From assembly GCA_964448935.1 (NCBI GenBank), contig CAYVBE010000043.1, forward strand, positions 1 to 24,184: a stretch of DNA of 24,184 nt, in the 5' to 3' direction. Under the pieces are notes generated by a model. That model was not told where the DNA came from and ran no database searches. It saw nothing but the letters and a program-made list of their open reading frames with translations. Below are positions 7,195-15,011 of the stretch, piece by piece. Each line of letters begins with the position of its first letter. The stretch's first letter is position 1. A program made the translations under genes and the position numbers. The DNA is from CAYVBE01 sp964448935. GTDB lineage: Bacteria > Planctomycetota > Brocadiia > SM23-32.

Positions 7195-8610
7195 ATGATA
7201 TTGAGACAAAAAACTATCGGCCTGGCCGTCCGGGAGCGCAGTGTGACGGCGGCGCAGGTGGTCGGTGGTCGGGGGGGTGGGAGTCTCCGCCCGGTCCGTG
7301 CCGCAGAATTCGTCTTCCCGGAGGGCGTGTCCTGGCACACGCCGGCCGAACTTGGGCAGGTTCTGTCGTGCTTCCTGCGCGAGCAGGGCATGTCGGGCGC
7401 TGCTGTGGTCGGGCTGCCCGGGCGCTATCTGGTGACCGCGGCCGAAGAGTTGCCACCGGCCGGGCGAGAGACGCAGATCGGCATGTTGAGGCTGCGCGCG
7501 GAACGGTCCTTCTCGATGGACGCCGATGAGATGGTCTGCGATTGTGGCGGCCTTCCCCGGCCGAACGAAGCAGGGCGGGGGCTGATAGTCTGCACCACGC
7601 GCGATCTGGTCGAATCGGTGAAAACCACCGTGCGGGCGGCCGGGCTGCGGCTGCGAGCCATCACAAGTTCGGCCGGGGCGCTGGCCATGAGCGCGGGGGA
7701 AGCTTATGACGGTTACGTGGCGCTCGTCGCTGCGGATGGCGTTGATATTGTCAGGGCGACGGGCGGGCAGATACTCGCTATCCAACACGTTTCTCTCCCA
7801 CAAATGGCGTCGGCATCTGATGCATCAGCCGCCGCCGTCCGTATGGGGCTTGCTACGCTGCTCCAGCGAACGGGCGGCGGCGGCCGGCGCCTCGTCCTGT
7901 GGGACATGGTGGGACAGGACCTGAGCGCGTGTTCCGACGCCTGCGCTTCCATGGGAGTAGAGGTAGAGGGTGGACCCCCGGTGGCGGCGGACGGAGTGGC
8001 GGAGGCAGCAGCCGGGCATGGCATCCCGCTGGGAAGGCTGGCGGCGGCCGCTGCCGTGGCAGGGGCGAGGCAACGGTCCGATTGGCTGCCGATTGACTTT
8101 GCCAGTCCCAGGCTGGCCGCGCCTCGGCAGCATCGGCTCCGGCGGTGGGCAGTCTGGGGCGTGTTCCTGCTGGCGGTTCTGCTGGTGGCGGCAGTGGCCG
8201 TTGCTGTGCACCGTCACGCACTGAAGCGCGATATCGCGCTGCTCAAGGCCAAACAGGCCGAAATAGCCCCCTCCGTGGCGGCCGCTCAGGAGGTAGTGGA
8301 CAGTGTGACCGAAGCGCGCGGCTGGTATGACCGCAGGCCGCCTTTCCTGGATTCACTGGTGGCTCTGACGAGTGCCTTCCCCGAGCGTGGAAGCGTCTGG
8401 GCCACGAGCCTGGCCATCAGAGACGGGATGCAGGGAGTGTTGTCCGGAAAGGCAACCGACGAGGGCGCCGTGCTTGGGCTGCTGGACAGGTTGCAGGATT
8501 CGGAGGTGTTCGGCACCGTAAAGCTGATGTATGTGCAGGAAACACGGTCCGCCGGAGGCGACAGGGCGTTTGCAATCGCATTCACACAGGCCGGGGCAGA
8601 CACGAGATGA
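7195..8610 (+). CDS. gspL: GspL-like protein (PilM-like domain plus membrane anchor)
   Basis: A 471-residue protein that appears to play the GspL role, linking the cytoplasmic ATPase GspE to the inner-membrane platform. Residues 1-290 look like the actin-like PilM/GspL cytoplasmic domain: KTIGLAVRERSVTAAQVVGG at the start, GAAVVGLPGRYLVTA, and a later VALVAADGVDIV strand. A single membrane segment follows near 317-339 (WGVFLLAVLLVAAVAVAV), then a periplasmic coiled-coil/ferredoxin-like region resembling PilN (ALKRDIALLKAKQAEI and the WYDRRPPFLDSLVAL segment). This domain order equals a PilM-PilN fusion, which is what GspL is structurally. It starts one base after the gspK stop and overlaps the next gene by 4 nt. 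Confidence 0.78.
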   Translation: MILRQKTIGLAVRERSVTAAQVVGGRGGGSLRPVRAAEFVFPEGVSWHTPAELGQVLSCFLREQGMSGAAVVGLPGRYLVTAAEELPPAGRETQIGMLRLRAERSFSMDADEMVCDCGGLPRPNEAGRGLIVCTTRDLVESVKTTVRAAGLRLRAITSSAGALAMSAGEAYDGYVALVAADGVDIVRATGGQILAIQHVSLPQMASASDASAAAVRMGLATLLQRTGGGGRRLVLWDMVGQDLSACSDACASMGVEVEGGPPVAADGVAEAAAGHGIPLGRLAAAAAVAGARQRSDWLPIDFASPRLAAPRQHRLRRWAVWGVFLLAVLLVAAVAVAVHRHALKRDIALLKAKQAEIAPSVAAAQEVVDSVTEARGWYDRRPPFLDSLVALTSAFPERGSVWATSLAIRDGMQGVLSGKATDEGAVLGLLDRLQDSEVFGTVKLMYVQETRSAGGDRAFAIAFTQAGADTR

Positions 8611-9185
8611 ATCTGTCGAAACGCGAGAAATACATTGCGGCTGCTGCCGTTGCGGTGCTGGCGCTGCTGGTGGCGGATCGGGCCGTGATCACGCCGGTTC
8701 TGCGGAGCGGCGAGGCACTGGAAGCCGAACGGCTCCGCCTGGTCCAAGGCATGGAGAATACCTCGCGGCTCTTCCGGCGGCGGCAGTTGATGGCCCGCAA
8801 GTGGGAAGACCTGACCACGGGCGGCCTGACGCCCAGCGCCCCCGACGCGGAGAGCCAACTGTTGCACGCGGTCCGGAACTGGGCTGCTGAGAGCGGACTT
8901 GCCCTCTCCTCCGTCAAGCCCGAAAGGAGCGAGAAGGATGGCCGGCTGCGGCAAATCACCGTGATGGTATCGGGCACCGGCGGTATGCGATCGGCGGCTC
9001 GTTTCCTGTGGCTCATGGAAACGACAGACCTGCCGCTGCGTGTTCACGAACTCCAGATCGGAGCGCGCAGTGAGGGCGCCGATGACCTTTCTCTCCAGGT
9101 CAGGGCCTCCACGCTCTACCTGGGGTCCTCTGAGACCGGAGAGACCGAGACGGCATCGGCGAGAACGACGGGAGGCGCCTCATGA
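8607..9185 (+). CDS. gspM: GspM/PilO-like inner-membrane protein
   Basis: A 192-residue bitopic protein with a membrane segment at about 9-25 (YIAAAAVAVLALLVADR), a helical linker (about 35-65) and a C-terminal ferredoxin-like domain. That domain includes LLHAVRNWAAESGLALSSV and the RFLWLMETTDLPLRV stretch characteristic of PilO/GspM proteins. In T2SS, GspM pairs with GspL in the inner-membrane platform. Sequence identity in this family is low, so the call rests on size, topology, that motif and position between gspL and gspC. It is joined to both neighbours by 4-nt ATGA overlaps. Confidence 0.75.
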   Translation: MNLSKREKYIAAAAVAVLALLVADRAVITPVLRSGEALEAERLRLVQGMENTSRLFRRRQLMARKWEDLTTGGLTPSAPDAESQLLHAVRNWAAESGLALSSVKPERSEKDGRLRQITVMVSGTGGMRSAARFLWLMETTDLPLRVHELQIGARSEGADDLSLQVRASTLYLGSSETGETETASARTTGGAS

Positions 9186-9739
9186 AACGCATCACCGTCG
9201 GCCTGCTGGGCCTGCTGGCCGCCGCCCTTTGTCTCTCGGCGGAACCGCCCGTTCCTCGCGAGGCCCGGGGCAAGCAGTGGGAGGATTACCGGATTCTGAT
9301 CGAGCGGAACATCTTCTCGCGCGACCGGGGCAGGGCGGCGTCCGACGCAGAAACTCCCGAACGGACCGTTCCCCGAGAGGAACCGGAGCCGGAACGCTAC
9401 GTTCTGCTGCGGGGCATTGTGCGCCGGGAGGGGGAATTCGTCGCCCTTCTGGAGGATATGCGGTCCGGGGAACTGATTCATACCCGGACGGGCGACCAAC
9501 TGGTGCGTGGGACGGTCAATGAAGTGCGCCTGGACGGCATCGAATACGTGTTCGCGGGAGAGTCGAGAAGCGTTTCCGTGGGTGAGAACCTGGAGAGGTC
9601 TGACCTGTCCACCGCGCTGCCTGCGACAGTCGGGCAGAAGGGCGATGCGGACACAGGGTCCACCCCCGGCGCCGGCGGCCCCGCGGCTGACATACTTGAA
9701 CGCATGAGGCAGAGAAGAGAGAGGCAACTGGAACAATGA
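9182..9739 (+). CDS. gspC: GspC-like periplasmic connector
   Basis: A 185-residue protein likely to bridge the inner-membrane platform to the secretin. It opens with a hydrophobic N-terminus (about 4-20, signal peptide or anchor). Next is YRILIERNIFSRDRG, the short conserved segment that precedes the homology region in GspC and resembles the start of PilP. The homology region, a small beta barrel, runs about 75-140 and includes YVLLRGIVRREGEFVALLED and the DGIEYVFAGES strand. There is no PDZ domain: the tail (about 145-185) is low-complexity and charged. It is shorter than classical GspC, so PilP-like is an equally fair name. It overlaps gspM and gspD by 4 nt each, and adjacency to the secretin supports the role. 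Confidence 0.7.
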   Translation: MKRITVGLLGLLAAALCLSAEPPVPREARGKQWEDYRILIERNIFSRDRGRAASDAETPERTVPREEPEPERYVLLRGIVRREGEFVALLEDMRSGELIHTRTGDQLVRGTVNEVRLDGIEYVFAGESRSVSVGENLERSDLSTALPATVGQKGDADTGSTPGAGGPAADILERMRQRRERQLEQ

Positions 9740-11847
9740 AACAGGCGAGCCATCACGGTAAAAGGCTGACGGCAACCGGACGGTCCGGACTCGGAACCCT
9801 TGCGATGTTCCTCCTGCTCTTGTCGGCTGTGGTTTGCGGCGCCCACGGCGCGGAGGAAGGCGGGGGGGCCGCCGGCGAGCAGCCCGCTGCCCCGGAATCG
9901 GGGATACTGCTGAACTTCCGAGAGGCCCCGCTGCGGGCCGTGCTGGAGCACCTGTCCGAAGCGGCCGGCCTGGTCATCGTCGAGGATGTGCCCACGGACG
10001 GCCGCGTCACGGTTGTGAGCCGCCAGCCGCTGAACACCAAGGAGGCCGTTGCTCTGCTGAACACGGTGCTGATTCAGCAGGGCTACGCCGCCGTGCGGAC
10101 CGGGCGCGTGCTCAAGATCGTCACCCTCAGCGAAGCCAGGCAGGCGAACGTCCCCGTGCGTTCCGGCAGCGACCCCGAAGACATCGAGCCGACCGACGAG
10201 ATGATCACCCAGATAATCCCGCTCAAGTTTGCCGACGCGGAGCAGGTGCAGCAGGACCTGCAGGCGTTGGTGCCCGAATACGCGGTTCTCGAAGCCAATG
10301 TCAGCAGCAACGCCCTGATCCTGACCGATACGGCGGCGAACGTGCGCCGTATAGCCGAGATAGTCCGCGCGCTGGACTCCCACATGGCCACCGTGGCCGA
10401 GGTGCGCGTCTTCCAGCTCACCTACGCCGACGCCGGTGAAGCGGCCTCGTTGATCAACGAGGTCTTCCAGCAGGAGGAGCAGACTTCCGGGCGCAGCCCG
10501 GGCGGTTTCTCCAGAGGACGGTTTCGGGGGCCCGATGGAGGCGGAGGCGACTCGGACGAGCCCGTCAGCCGTGCCCCGCAGGTGCTGGCCTCCGCCGACG
10601 ACCGCACGAACACCCTCGTGGTCAGCGGCCCGGCGGATACCCTGGACGTGGTGGCCGAGGTGGTGGCCCAACTCGACGCCAACCCCGTCGAGGAAGAAGC
10701 GGTCCTGGTCTACCACCTGAAGAATGCCCAGGCCCAGAATGTGGGCGCGGTGCTCAACGATCTGTTCGGCGAGGCTGCAGAAGGCAGTCAAGCCCTGCGC
10801 ACAAGCGGCCGCGGCGGGGACAGTCCTTTCGACCGAATGAGGGAGCGCATGGCCCAGGCTGTCGGAGGTGCAGCGGCCGCGGGCGCCAGCGGCGACGTCT
10901 ACTGCGTGGCCGACGAAGAGACGAACACGCTGCTCATCCTCACGGCCCCCACGAACTTCGAGCGCCTGCGGAGCATTCTGGACGACCTGGACCGGCCTAT
11001 CCCGCAGGTGCTGATAAAAGTACTCATCGCCGAGGTGACGTGGAACGAAGACCTCGACCTGGGTGTAGAGTTCTCCGTCCTCGACGTCGAGGCCGACGGG
11101 GACGAACTCTCGGTGTTTACCGACCTGGGCATCCCGGCTGCCGCTGAGGGGCTGATCTACCGGATGATCAGCGGAGACGTCACGGCGGCCCTCCGCGCTC
11201 TCGAAGAGGTGGGCAAGCTCGACATCCTCTCGCGGCCGCACATCCTGACCAGCGACAACCAGACCGCCACCATTACCGTCGGGCAGGAGGTGCCGTTCAT
11301 CCGCAACACGCGCGTCACGGAAGGCGGAGACACCTTCAACACCATCGAGTACGAGGACATCGGCATCATCCTCGAGGTGACGCCCCACATCAACCCCGAA
11401 GGGCTGGTGATCATGGATGTGGCGCCCGAGATCTCCACGACCACGGCCGAGACCGTTCCCATCTCCGAGACCGTCGAAGCGGCCGTGTTCGCCAAACGGT
11501 CGGCGCAGACACGAATCGCCATACGGGACGCCGAGACCATCGTGATCGGCGGCCTCATGCAGGACGAAAAGACCCGAAGCGTCAAGAAAGTCCCCGTCCT
11601 GGGCGACGTTCCGCTGCTCGGCGCGCTCTTCCGCCGGACCATAGACCGGAAGCAAAAGACCGAGTTGCTGATCTTCCTGACGCCCCACGTGGCACGCGAG
11701 GCCAACGAACTGCAATCCATGTCCGAGGACGAAATGGGCGGACTGCAGCAGATGGACGACGCCGTGGCGCCGGGGGTCTTCCGGGATCACCTGGAGGGCC
11801 TGCAACGGGGAGGAAACCGCTCTGGCGCCGACGAGCGGACGGACTGA
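9736..11847 (+). CDS. gspD: Type II secretion secretin GspD
   Basis: Outer-membrane secretin channel of 703 residues. A signal peptide spans about 1-35 (hydrophobic FLLLLSAVVCGAHG). The N0 domain follows (ILLNFREAPLRAVLEHLS), then repeated N-domains with the usual IIPLKFADAEQVQQDLQAL, VFQLTYADAGEAASLINEV and VYHLKNAQAQNVGAVLNDL openings (about 155-400). The C-terminal secretin domain carries ILTSDNQTATITVGQEVPFI and the signature VPVLGDVPLLGALF near 620. Gly/Arg- and Ser-rich loops inside the second and third N-domains are longer than usual. I see no lipobox and no obvious pilotin-binding tail. It is last in the operon; only 43 nt separate it from the convergent deacetylase gene, and the hairpin there is weak. 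Confidence 0.95.
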   Translation: MKQASHHGKRLTATGRSGLGTLAMFLLLLSAVVCGAHGAEEGGGAAGEQPAAPESGILLNFREAPLRAVLEHLSEAAGLVIVEDVPTDGRVTVVSRQPLNTKEAVALLNTVLIQQGYAAVRTGRVLKIVTLSEARQANVPVRSGSDPEDIEPTDEMITQIIPLKFADAEQVQQDLQALVPEYAVLEANVSSNALILTDTAANVRRIAEIVRALDSHMATVAEVRVFQLTYADAGEAASLINEVFQQEEQTSGRSPGGFSRGRFRGPDGGGGDSDEPVSRAPQVLASADDRTNTLVVSGPADTLDVVAEVVAQLDANPVEEEAVLVYHLKNAQAQNVGAVLNDLFGEAAEGSQALRTSGRGGDSPFDRMRERMAQAVGGAAAAGASGDVYCVADEETNTLLILTAPTNFERLRSILDDLDRPIPQVLIKVLIAEVTWNEDLDLGVEFSVLDVEADGDELSVFTDLGIPAAAEGLIYRMISGDVTAALRALEEVGKLDILSRPHILTSDNQTATITVGQEVPFIRNTRVTEGGDTFNTIEYEDIGIILEVTPHINPEGLVIMDVAPEISTTTAETVPISETVEAAVFAKRSAQTRIAIRDAETIVIGGLMQDEKTRSVKKVPVLGDVPLLGALFRRTIDRKQKTELLIFLTPHVAREANELQSMSEDEMGGLQQMDDAVAPGVFRDHLEGLQRGGNRSGADERTD

Positions 11848-11890
11848 GGACGGCCGCAACCGGGACGCGTGTCCCCCTTCAGGCCCGACT

Positions 11891-12580
11891 CTACAGGTCC
11901 CACAGGATGCAGGTTGATTTGCGGCCCCAGCGGGTGCCGGCCAGGGGCCAGTAGGTCTTGAACGGTTCGGCCCAGTCGCAGCGCGCCAGCAGGCCCCGGA
12001 AGCGGTTGCGCTCCAGGACCCGCTCCACGTGTCCCTCGTCCGGATTCTGGCTGCGGTGGCAGCGGATGAGCGCTTTCTTCTGCTCCAGCACGTCGGCGAT
12101 GTTGACGTGGATGTCGGGCTCGAACTGGTTGGTCTGACCGCCCGGGCCGTTTTCGATCATGTAGAGTTCGGTGGTGAAGAAGGCGTCGGCCAGATGGAGG
12201 GCTTTGGTGGCCACCTCGCAGGCGGCGGTGTGGTCGGGCACGTTGATCGGCCAGAGGGTGAAAACGGCGAGCGGCTCCAGGCGGCGGACGATCTCCCCCA
12301 CCCGCTCGCAAAGCTCCCGGTCGGCAAAAACGTCGCCGTCCTTCTGATCCATGAAGGTGATCTCGGCGCCGAGCAGCTCGCAGGCCGCCTTTTCCTCCTC
12401 GGTGCGGATGGCGGCCGCCTCTTCAGGTGTCTTGCCCTTGATGCCTCGTTGCCCACTGGCCAGGCAGACGAGGTGCAGGTCGTAATCGTCCTTCAGCTTC
12501 CACGCCGTGCCGCCCATGCCGTGCACGATGTCGTCCGGATGGGCCTCTACGAGCAGGATGTTGCCGTTCTCGTCTGCCAT
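11891..12580 (-). CDS. PIG-L/LmbE-type deacetylase
   Basis: A 229-residue zinc-dependent de-N-acetylase of the PIG-L/LmbE superfamily, which acts on N-acetylglucosamine-type groups in sugars and conjugates. The metal motif is LVEAHPDDIVHGMGGT: His14 and Asp17 would bind zinc and Asp16 act as base. PDHTAAC supplies the third ligand, His117. The residue after HPDD is Ile instead of the frequent Glu. No signal peptide is present, so it is cytoplasmic. GGAGG lies about 9 nt before the ATG. It is last in a - strand run after the HD protein (57-nt gap) and sulfatase genes, which suggests deacetylation of an amino sugar or related intermediate in the same pathway; the substrate is unknown. Confidence 0.88.
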   Translation of the reverse strand: MADENGNILLVEAHPDDIVHGMGGTAWKLKDDYDLHLVCLASGQRGIKGKTPEEAAAIRTEEEKAACELLGAEITFMDQKDGDVFADRELCERVGEIVRRLEPLAVFTLWPINVPDHTAACEVATKALHLADAFFTTELYMIENGPGGQTNQFEPDIHVNIADVLEQKKALIRCHRSQNPDEGHVERVLERNRFRGLLARCDWAEPFKTYWPLAGTRWGRKSTCILWDL

Positions 12581-12637
12581 CGGGCGGACCTCCGTTGTCG
12601 TGACACCGGTGTTGGCGGCTTGCCTGCCGGCTGTGGT

Positions 12638-13378
12638 TCACACCCCCTCAACCCGCAGGAACAGGGCCATCTCCCTGCCGGCGGAGGTCTTGAAGACTTT
12701 CTCGATCTTGCGCTTCAGTGCTTCCTTATCCCCGGCGGTCAACTCGCCCTCCTCCATGTTGACCAGCCGGTCGGCGTCCCAGACCACGCGGAACTCCGGC
12801 GTATCTATCCTGCCCCCGGAATGGTGGCTGGCGACGATCTTGCAGACGTGCTCGATCGTCTCGGCGTCCACCTCGCAGTCCTCCAGGATGGCTCGGGCCA
12901 GGGGCGGGCCTTCGGATTCCTGGTATTCGGGCGTTGCGGAACCGTGCCGTTCTTCCGCTCGGGCGATGCCGATGTCGTGCAGCAGGGCGGCGGCGACGAC
13001 CACTTGTGGTTTGGCCGAAACCCCTTGGAGTATTTCGCGCGCGTAGTGCAACACTCGCTCGGCGTGCGCGATGCGGCGCTCGTCGCGGCCAAATACCTCG
13101 CGCACGGCCTCCTCCAGGCGGTCCGCCAGGGACCGCTCGCCTTCGCCCCCGGTTTCCACGGCGTTGGGATCGAACCCCAGGCAATCCTTCGCATACTGAC
13201 ACCACTGCGCGCACCCCATGCGCACCTCGGGGTTGATGATCCTCTGGCCGCAGTTCGGGCACCGCCGGTAGCCGTCGGTCTTGAAGAACTCGACCGACCG
13301 GCCGCACTCCCCGCACTCGACCTCCGAGACATCGTCCGGCGTCCAGTAGCGTGTATCCTGTCCGGGACACTTGCGCAT
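12638..13378 (-). CDS. Zinc-ribbon HD-domain phosphohydrolase
   Basis: A 246-residue cytoplasmic protein in two parts. Residues 1-70 are Cys-rich: C22-x2-C25 with C40-x2-C43 make a zinc ribbon, and C56, C60 and C66 follow in a GCAQWCQYAKDC segment. Residues about 85-230 are an HD domain with metal ligands visible in order: His105 (IAHAERV), His134-Asp135 (LLHDIG), His185/His186 (ASHHSG) and Asp201 or Asp203 (WDADRL). The HD fold hydrolyses phosphate esters; the substrate of this zinc-ribbon subtype is unknown to me. A promoter-like element lies just upstream (13423-13451) and a G-run serves as a probable ribosome binding site. It may be regulatory (nucleotide signalling) rather than catabolic. 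Confidence 0.85.
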   Translation of the reverse strand: MRKCPGQDTRYWTPDDVSEVECGECGRSVEFFKTDGYRRCPNCGQRIINPEVRMGCAQWCQYAKDCLGFDPNAVETGGEGERSLADRLEEAVREVFGRDERRIAHAERVLHYAREILQGVSAKPQVVVAAALLHDIGIARAEERHGSATPEYQESEGPPLARAILEDCEVDAETIEHVCKIVASHHSGGRIDTPEFRVVWDADRLVNMEEGELTAGDKEALKRKIEKVFKTSAGREMALFLRVEGV

Positions 13379-13422
13379 ATCGTGCGTACCCCCCCTGCAC
13401 CATCTATTCCTACCGTACTTGC

Positions 13423-13451
13423 AGGATATAGCGCTCAGCCATCCGCGTCAA
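13423..13451 (-). promoter_or_regulatory. Candidate promoter for the HD and deacetylase genes
   Basis: On the - strand, TTGACG (complement of 13446-13451) and TATCCT (complement of 13423-13428) are separated by exactly 17 nt. Transcription would start near 13416, leaving a leader of about 38 nt before the HD gene. It lies in the 87-nt gap after the sulfatase stop, so the last two genes may be expressed separately from the rest of the run. Confidence 0.4.
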
Positions 13452-13457
13452 GGCTCC

Positions 13458-13477
13458 GTCGGCGCTCAGGCGCCGAC
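13458..13477 (-). other. Perfect hairpin with the sulfatase stop codon in its loop
   Basis: GTCGGCGC (13458-13465) and GCGCCGAC (13470-13477) form a perfect 8-bp stem. On the coding strand the 4-nt loop is CTGA and contains the TGA stop of the sulfatase gene. No T-run follows, so it is not a standard intrinsic terminator. It may stabilise the 3' end of the transcript or affect readthrough to the HD gene. Confidence 0.5.
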
Positions 13478-14914
13478 TTCGGGTTGATAGGGCCGATCGG
13501 TGTCGGTGCGAAGGCACCACTGGATCATTTTCTGCTGGAGGGCCAGCACCACCTCGTTCAGGTCCTCGCGGCCCCATAGGTTGTGCATCTCCCACCGGTC
13601 CGCGTCCATGTCGTAGAGCTCGTTGCCGCCCGTCTCGCGCACGATCATCTTCCACCGGTCCGTGCGGACCATCTTGGTGCGGGCCATGGTGTCGGGGCAT
13701 TCAACGTAGGTCTGTTGCTTGCCGCTGCCGCGCCGGACGCGGCGGCCCCCGACCTCCTTGTGGGTGCTGCAGTTGACGCGGTCGCGCATGTCCTTCTCGT
13801 GCCCGCCGTCGGCGAGGACGGCCTCCTTGCGCCGCTCGCCGCGGATGATCGGCAGCAGGTTCTCGCCGTGGATGTCCCAGTCGCCCTCGATGTCCAGAAG
13901 TTCCAGCAGGGTGGGGCAGAGGTCCACGTGCTCGGTCAGGCTCTCCGCGCGGACTCCGCGCGGCAGGCCGGGGGCGTGCATGATGAGCGGGACGCGCATG
14001 ATGCAGTCCTGCATCACGGTGTCCCACTTTTCGACCAGGCCGTACTGGCCGGCGAAGTCCCCGTGGTCCACCCAGAACATGACGATCGAGTCCTCCAGCA
14101 GGCCCTCCCGCTCGATCGCCCGCAGCATCCGGCCCATCAGGTGGTCCACCTTGCTGACCATGCCGTAATAGACGGCCTGCACCTCGCGCAGCATCTCATC
14201 GCTCGCGTCCCAACCTGTGCGGATCTCGCGCTGCTTGACCAGTGGCAGCGGCGCTCCATCCGGCAGGTCGTGCGGGAACGCCTCGATCCCGTCGCGATCG
14301 TACATCGAGAACCACGGCTCCTCGACGGCGTATTGCGGGTGCGGTTTTTCGATGTTGACCTGCAGGAAGAAGGGGCGGGATTTGTCGCGCCGTTCGGTGA
14401 GGTAGTCAATGGCCTGCTCGGCGTATATCTCGTCGGGGAAGTTGCGCGCGCAGCCGCGGTAGTCGTAGGTGCCTTCCAGGTCTCGCGGCTCGGGCACCCG
14501 TTGGCTCTGCTTCTTTTTCTCCTCCCAGCCCTCGAGGAAGGGCTTGTAGACCTCGTCCCACGAGTGGTGGTCCACGTATCCCTCGAACATGTCCTCCCAG
14601 CAGTGGTTCTTGCCGAAGACGGCGCTCTGGTAGCCGCGTCTCTTGAGCTTCAGCAGGACGTCCGGTTCGCCCGCCGGCAGGTGCTGGTGGATGTTGCGGA
14701 AGCCGTCGGCGTGGCTGTAGCGGCCGGTCATCATGGCGATGCGCGCGGGCACGCACTTGCCGTGATTGGTGTAGTGGCGCTCGAAGAGCACCGTGCGGTC
14801 CGCGAAGGCGTCCAGGCACGGCGTTCGGATGTCCGCGTTGCCCAGGCAGCCCAGGCAGTCGCCGCGCATCTCGTCCGAGCAGAGTACGATCAGGTTCTTT
14901 GGTTGGTCAGCCAT
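13466..14914 (-). CDS. S1-type sulfatase A (CVPAR motif)
   Basis: A 482-residue alkaline-phosphatase-superfamily sulfatase that would hydrolyse a sulfate ester with a formylglycine nucleophile. The maturation motif CVPAR starts at Cys54, in GKCVPARIAMMTGRY. Metal ligands are suggested by Asp14 (VLCSDEMRGD) and by DHGD at 283-286. Other family marks are HIHGENLLPIIRG-type text near the C-terminal third (DIHGENLLPII) and the final MDADRWEMHNLWG, the usual end-of-domain pattern. No signal peptide is seen, so it should act in the cytoplasm. The start at 14914 is chosen because the family begins here (PKNLIVLCSDE) and AAGGGGAG lies about 10 nt upstream; the open frame extends 97 codons further but without family sequence. 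Substrate unknown. Confidence 0.9.
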   Translation of the reverse strand: MADQPKNLIVLCSDEMRGDCLGCLGNADIRTPCLDAFADRTVLFERHYTNHGKCVPARIAMMTGRYSHADGFRNIHQHLPAGEPDVLLKLKRRGYQSAVFGKNHCWEDMFEGYVDHHSWDEVYKPFLEGWEEKKKQSQRVPEPRDLEGTYDYRGCARNFPDEIYAEQAIDYLTERRDKSRPFFLQVNIEKPHPQYAVEEPWFSMYDRDGIEAFPHDLPDGAPLPLVKQREIRTGWDASDEMLREVQAVYYGMVSKVDHLMGRMLRAIEREGLLEDSIVMFWVDHGDFAGQYGLVEKWDTVMQDCIMRVPLIMHAPGLPRGVRAESLTEHVDLCPTLLELLDIEGDWDIHGENLLPIIRGERRKEAVLADGGHEKDMRDRVNCSTHKEVGGRRVRRGSGKQQTYVECPDTMARTKMVRTDRWKMIVRETGGNELYDMDADRWEMHNLWGREDLNEVVLALQQKMIQWCLRTDTDRPYQPEVGA

Positions 14915-14944
14915 TGCTTGAGGGCTCCCCTTCTCATGGGGCAG

Positions 14945-15007
14945 GACCGGCCACGACGGAGCGTGGGCCTCCAGCCTGCTTTCGGGCGCGAGTCGGTCGT
15001 AGGGAAC
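14945..15007 (+). repeat. 63-nt dispersed repeat, copy 1
   Basis: Aligns without gaps to 20957-21019, about 51 of 63 positions identical by eye. The core is an inverted repeat, GGCCACG (14949-14955), loop ACGGAG, CGTGGGC (14962-14968), with one mismatch. It fills most of the 97-nt gap between the URO-D-like gene and the sulfatase and ends 4 nt from the URO-D stop codon. It would be transcribed as the 3' untranslated part of that gene. Confidence 0.7.
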
Positions 15008-15011
15008 GTTC

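Noticed and set aside
9478..11859. 793-codon open frame antisense to gspD
   Set aside because: It mirrors a secretin gene with clear family motifs. Long antisense frames are expected in GC-rich coding DNA, and the translation is His/Gln/Arg-rich without any family text.
11862..11875. Small hairpin GGGAC-GCGT-GTCCC between gspD and the deacetylase gene
   Set aside because: Only a 5-bp stem with no T-run on either strand. Too weak to call a terminator, though one would be expected in this convergent gap.
13166..13178. tRNA T-arm-like string GGGGTTCGATCCC on the - strand
   Set aside because: It encodes part of the HD protein (GFDPNAV region). No acceptor, D or anticodon arms can be placed around it.
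14927..14941. CCCC/GGGG pairing that could hide the ribosome binding site of sulfatase A
   Set aside because: A four-base stem in GC-rich DNA is expected by chance, and nothing else supports a translational switch.
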